The notes under the pieces: model-generated
The model's database searches: none
The model's input: only the letters and a program-made list of their open reading frames with translations
Told to the model about the DNA's origin: nothing
In this document: in pieces, positions 62,268-64,000 of the stretch
Position numbering within the stretch: the stretch's first letter is position 1
Layout: each line of letters begins with the position of its first letter
From: JANXLS01 sp038227045
GTDB taxonomy: Bacteria > Planctomycetota > SZUA-567 > H5-PLA8
Length of the DNA: 64,000 bases
Assembly: GCA_038227045.1 (NCBI GenBank)
Contig: JBBRQD010000005.1
Span: 45,829 to 109,828 of the forward strand
Direction of reading: 5' to 3'
Position numbers and translations under genes: made by a program

Positions 62268-62742
62268 GGTCGGATCCTCGTCGGCAGCGTCGGGGACGCC
62301 CCGTTTACTGAAGCAGAATCGGGTTTTGAAATCGCAATCGTGGGCTCCAAAGCGGAACCGTGCGACGCCAAAAAAACTGATCGGGCTTGCGAATGGGATA
62401 TACTCTAAAATTATATTATCCGTCATTTACACTTTAGTCAAATCATTTTCGCTCCTTTAGACTGTTATTTTCAGTATTTTGTAAATTCATAAGAGAAAAC
62501 CTGATTAATAGTGCCAAAAAGGCTTTCGAATCGAGTTCGAATTGGTCATGGTGCGCTTAAGTGTGTTATATAGTTGATCGGATAAACACGACCGTTTCTT
62601 GAGGAAGAAAATAATAATTATCGTGTTTCGGACGTTGGGTAACCCGCAGTTAAGATACGGCAATCTTGTGCCTGAAAAATTCGCGGTGGCGGAGTATTCG
62701 ATCAAGCCGTTGTCCGCTTTATCAAAGAAGGAACTTCAAAAC
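62268..62742. other. Divergent intergenic region, no gene recognised
   Basis: 475 nt between the sigma gene start and the SGNH hydrolase. The part from 62400 to 62660 is AT-rich. Frames that extend the sigma gene to 62426 or the hydrolase to 62599 lack ribosome-binding sites and family similarity. It must contain both promoters, but no clear boxes could be named. Confidence 0.4.
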
Positions 62743-63462
62743 ATGATCGCATTCCGTCGCCTCGTTGTAAGCCTGTCATTGCCGGTATTCCTGCTCCTTT
62801 CCATCTCGCGTGCCAAGGGTGCGGACGACGATCCCGCGGATAGAACGGTGGAACTCAAATCTGGCGACCGCATCATCTTCTTTGGCGACTCTCTGACCGC
62901 GATGGCCGGAGAGGAAATACCGAAACCGCAAGTGAGCAAGGGCTACGTCCGCATCGTCCGCGAGACGCTTCAGGAAAAGCACAAGGACAAGACTTTCGAA
63001 GTCGATTGGGTGGCCACCGGCGGCCATACCGTTCCCGATTTGTTGAAGCGCGTCGACAACGACGTGATTGCTAAAAAGCCGGCGATTGTTGTCATTCAAA
63101 TCGGCTGCAACGACGCCCGCCGCATTCCGCTGGATACGTTTGAAACGAGTCTCAAGGAACTGATCGACAAACTGCAGCAGGCCAAAATTCAAGTCATCCA
63201 GTGCACCCTGACAAGCGTCGGCGAGAAGCACGACGGCACCAACAAAGACGATTCCAAGCTCAATGAATTTGCACAGGCCGAGCGCGCCACGGCGAAAGCT
63301 AAAAACGTCCCGCTCAACGATCTCCGCAAGGCGTTCGTCGCGTATTGGAAAGAGCACAATCCGGAGAATCGAGCCTCCGGGATTCTCACCTACGACGGAA
63401 ACCATTTCAACCAGACAGGCCACCAGTTCGTGGCAGAGCAGATGCTGAAGAAATTCAAATGA
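62743..63462 (+). CDS. Secreted SGNH/GDSL hydrolase
   Basis: 239 residues: signal peptide (LVVSLSLPVFLLLSISRAKG) then block I IIFFGDSLTAMAGEE (Ser), block III IQIGCNDARR and block V YDGNHFNQTGH (Asp/His). Likely esterase or acetyl-esterase acting on envelope or extracellular carbohydrate; substrate unknown. AAGGAAC lies about 8 nt before ATG 62743. Confidence 0.92.
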   Translation: MIAFRRLVVSLSLPVFLLLSISRAKGADDDPADRTVELKSGDRIIFFGDSLTAMAGEEIPKPQVSKGYVRIVRETLQEKHKDKTFEVDWVATGGHTVPDLLKRVDNDVIAKKPAIVVIQIGCNDARRIPLDTFETSLKELIDKLQQAKIQVIQCTLTSVGEKHDGTNKDDSKLNEFAQAERATAKAKNVPLNDLRKAFVAYWKEHNPENRASGILTYDGNHFNQTGHQFVAEQMLKKFK

Positions 63463-63519
63463 ATCCAACTTCAGGCGATTAGCGATTAAACTAAGAGTAC
63501 CCACAGCAGGATATCAACC

Positions 63520-63708
63520 ATGAGCGAACACACGGAACCCCCGAACCACCCGTTTTCAAAAGAAGAAGAAGAACGCAAACGCGAGGCATACCTGATGCAG
63601 CACCCCGCCTTGGGCTGGAAAATCATTCAGGATACCATCACCTGGGCCGAAGCAAATATGCCTCCGCATCTGCGCCGCAACCGCCCTAGGCAGCCGCATG
63701 ATGTTTGA
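63520..63708 (+). CDS. Small hypothetical protein
   Basis: 62 residues, charged: HPFSKEEEERKREAYLMQHP then LGWKIIQDTITWAEANMPPH. No known domain. ATG 63520 follows AGGA by 8 nt. It follows the SGNH hydrolase by 57 nt and may be co-transcribed. Short, so coding status is moderately sure. Confidence 0.5.
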   Translation: MSEHTEPPNHPFSKEEEERKREAYLMQHPALGWKIIQDTITWAEANMPPHLRRNRPRQPHDV

Positions 63709-64000
63709 GCAATTGAAGAAGGCAATGTAATCTCAGAAGTGTGCGATTCGAGATTGAAGAAATAGCTTCGACATGCGCAGTGCGCACAGATGCCACGGAG
63801 CAGTACCTTGCTCCGTGCTGAGGAAGCTCACTCTTCACAGTCACTGCTCGCCCATCCAATTGAGCAATTGTCAAATGATGTGGATGGCGATGTTGAAATC
63901 ATGCGGCGTTTTCCTTGATGCCATCCACGAAACGAACAAGCTTGATCACGTCTGCCAACAACTCCGATTTATTTAATTTCCTCCAGCCTTTTGCCGCGCT
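63709..64000. other. Non-coding end of window
   Basis: No gene recognised. A short perfect hairpin, CACGGAGCA (63794-63802) with TGCTCCGTG (63809-63817), is present without a T-tract. On the minus strand 63969-64000 could be the last ten codons of a gene entering from the right (ending ..RLEEIK), too short to claim. Confidence 0.35.

Noticed and set aside
63969..64000. Last codons of a minus-strand gene at the right edge
   Set aside because: About ten codons only; not enough to support a gene call.

Overview
The window reads as a chromosomal segment of a soil- or sediment-type bacterium of the PVC superphylum, most likely Planctomycetota or Verrucomicrobiota. The best marker is the 1170-residue secreted dehydrogenase at 35616-39128, which has a sorbosone-dehydrogenase-like propeller, HEAT repeats and a C-terminal one-heme domain; this architecture is strongly enriched in that group. 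Supporting markers are a PmoA-named (DUF6807) secreted protein, small membrane proteins with RFSLRT or 'HLSTAI' style signatures, tandem ABC-2 exporters, and GC-rich codon use with Arg/Ala-rich antisense shadow frames. No rRNA, tRNA, CRISPR array or prophage was seen. The phylum assignment is inference from gene families.

Layout. 1-2.6 kb (minus): biotin synthase (cut by the window edge), fabF and acpP. 2.8-8.3 kb: HEAT lipoprotein, Bax inhibitor-1 protein, zinc alcohol dehydrogenase, ACT protein, rlmH and a secreted multiheme cytochrome. 8.3-16.7 kb (plus): a 165-nt hairpin before a DegT aminotransferase, a frameshifted REP-associated transposase between two perfect 43-nt inverted repeats, mutY, a VOC protein, hisF, a PilT/PilU ATPase and a large GT-C-like membrane protein. 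16.7-25.9 kb (minus): an ABC-2 exporter set with a 942-residue accessory protein, a degenerate-receiver/HATPase fusion, a ROK kinase, thpR and a nitrilase homologue lacking its catalytic cysteine. 26-35.6 kb (minus): PmoA-like protein, glutamate dehydrogenase, thiL-tsaE, Nudix, an ExbD-like membrane protein, an FTCD-type cyclodeaminase with a damaged 5' end, a second ABC exporter permease and a deoxyribosyltransferase-like protein. 39.2-50.7 kb (minus): an 11.5-kb polysaccharide operon (flippase, FkbM, GT2, FkbM, O-antigen ligase-like polymerase, three GT4 enzymes, a carbamoyltransferase, then a VKOR-like protein), in places joined by ATGA overlaps. 50.9-57 kb (plus): DUF1802, aroK overlapping a ribbon-helix-helix/zinc-ribbon protein, a histidine kinase, a secreted small protein, a second 166-nt hairpin, tdh, orphan HicB, TatD and a 45-residue bL34 gene (rpmH). 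57.1-64 kb: VOC, a decayed PemK/MazF toxin with an intact upstream antitoxin-like gene, a YgiQ-type radical SAM protein, a sigma factor with a region-2-only paralogue, an SGNH hydrolase and a small unknown protein.

Working together: most genes are core metabolism and envelope biology. The polysaccharide locus should assemble, methylate, carbamoylate and export a glycan, with the 828-residue GT-C-like protein and the DegT aminotransferase as possible unlinked partners. The accessory interest lies in intergenic structure: several families of imperfect palindromes and short interspersed repeats lie between genes and in one case replace a start region. Further interest lies in four proteins whose catalytic or signalling core is missing while the fold is kept: the nitrilase homologue, the pseudo-receiver, the sigma-like protein and the broken toxin.
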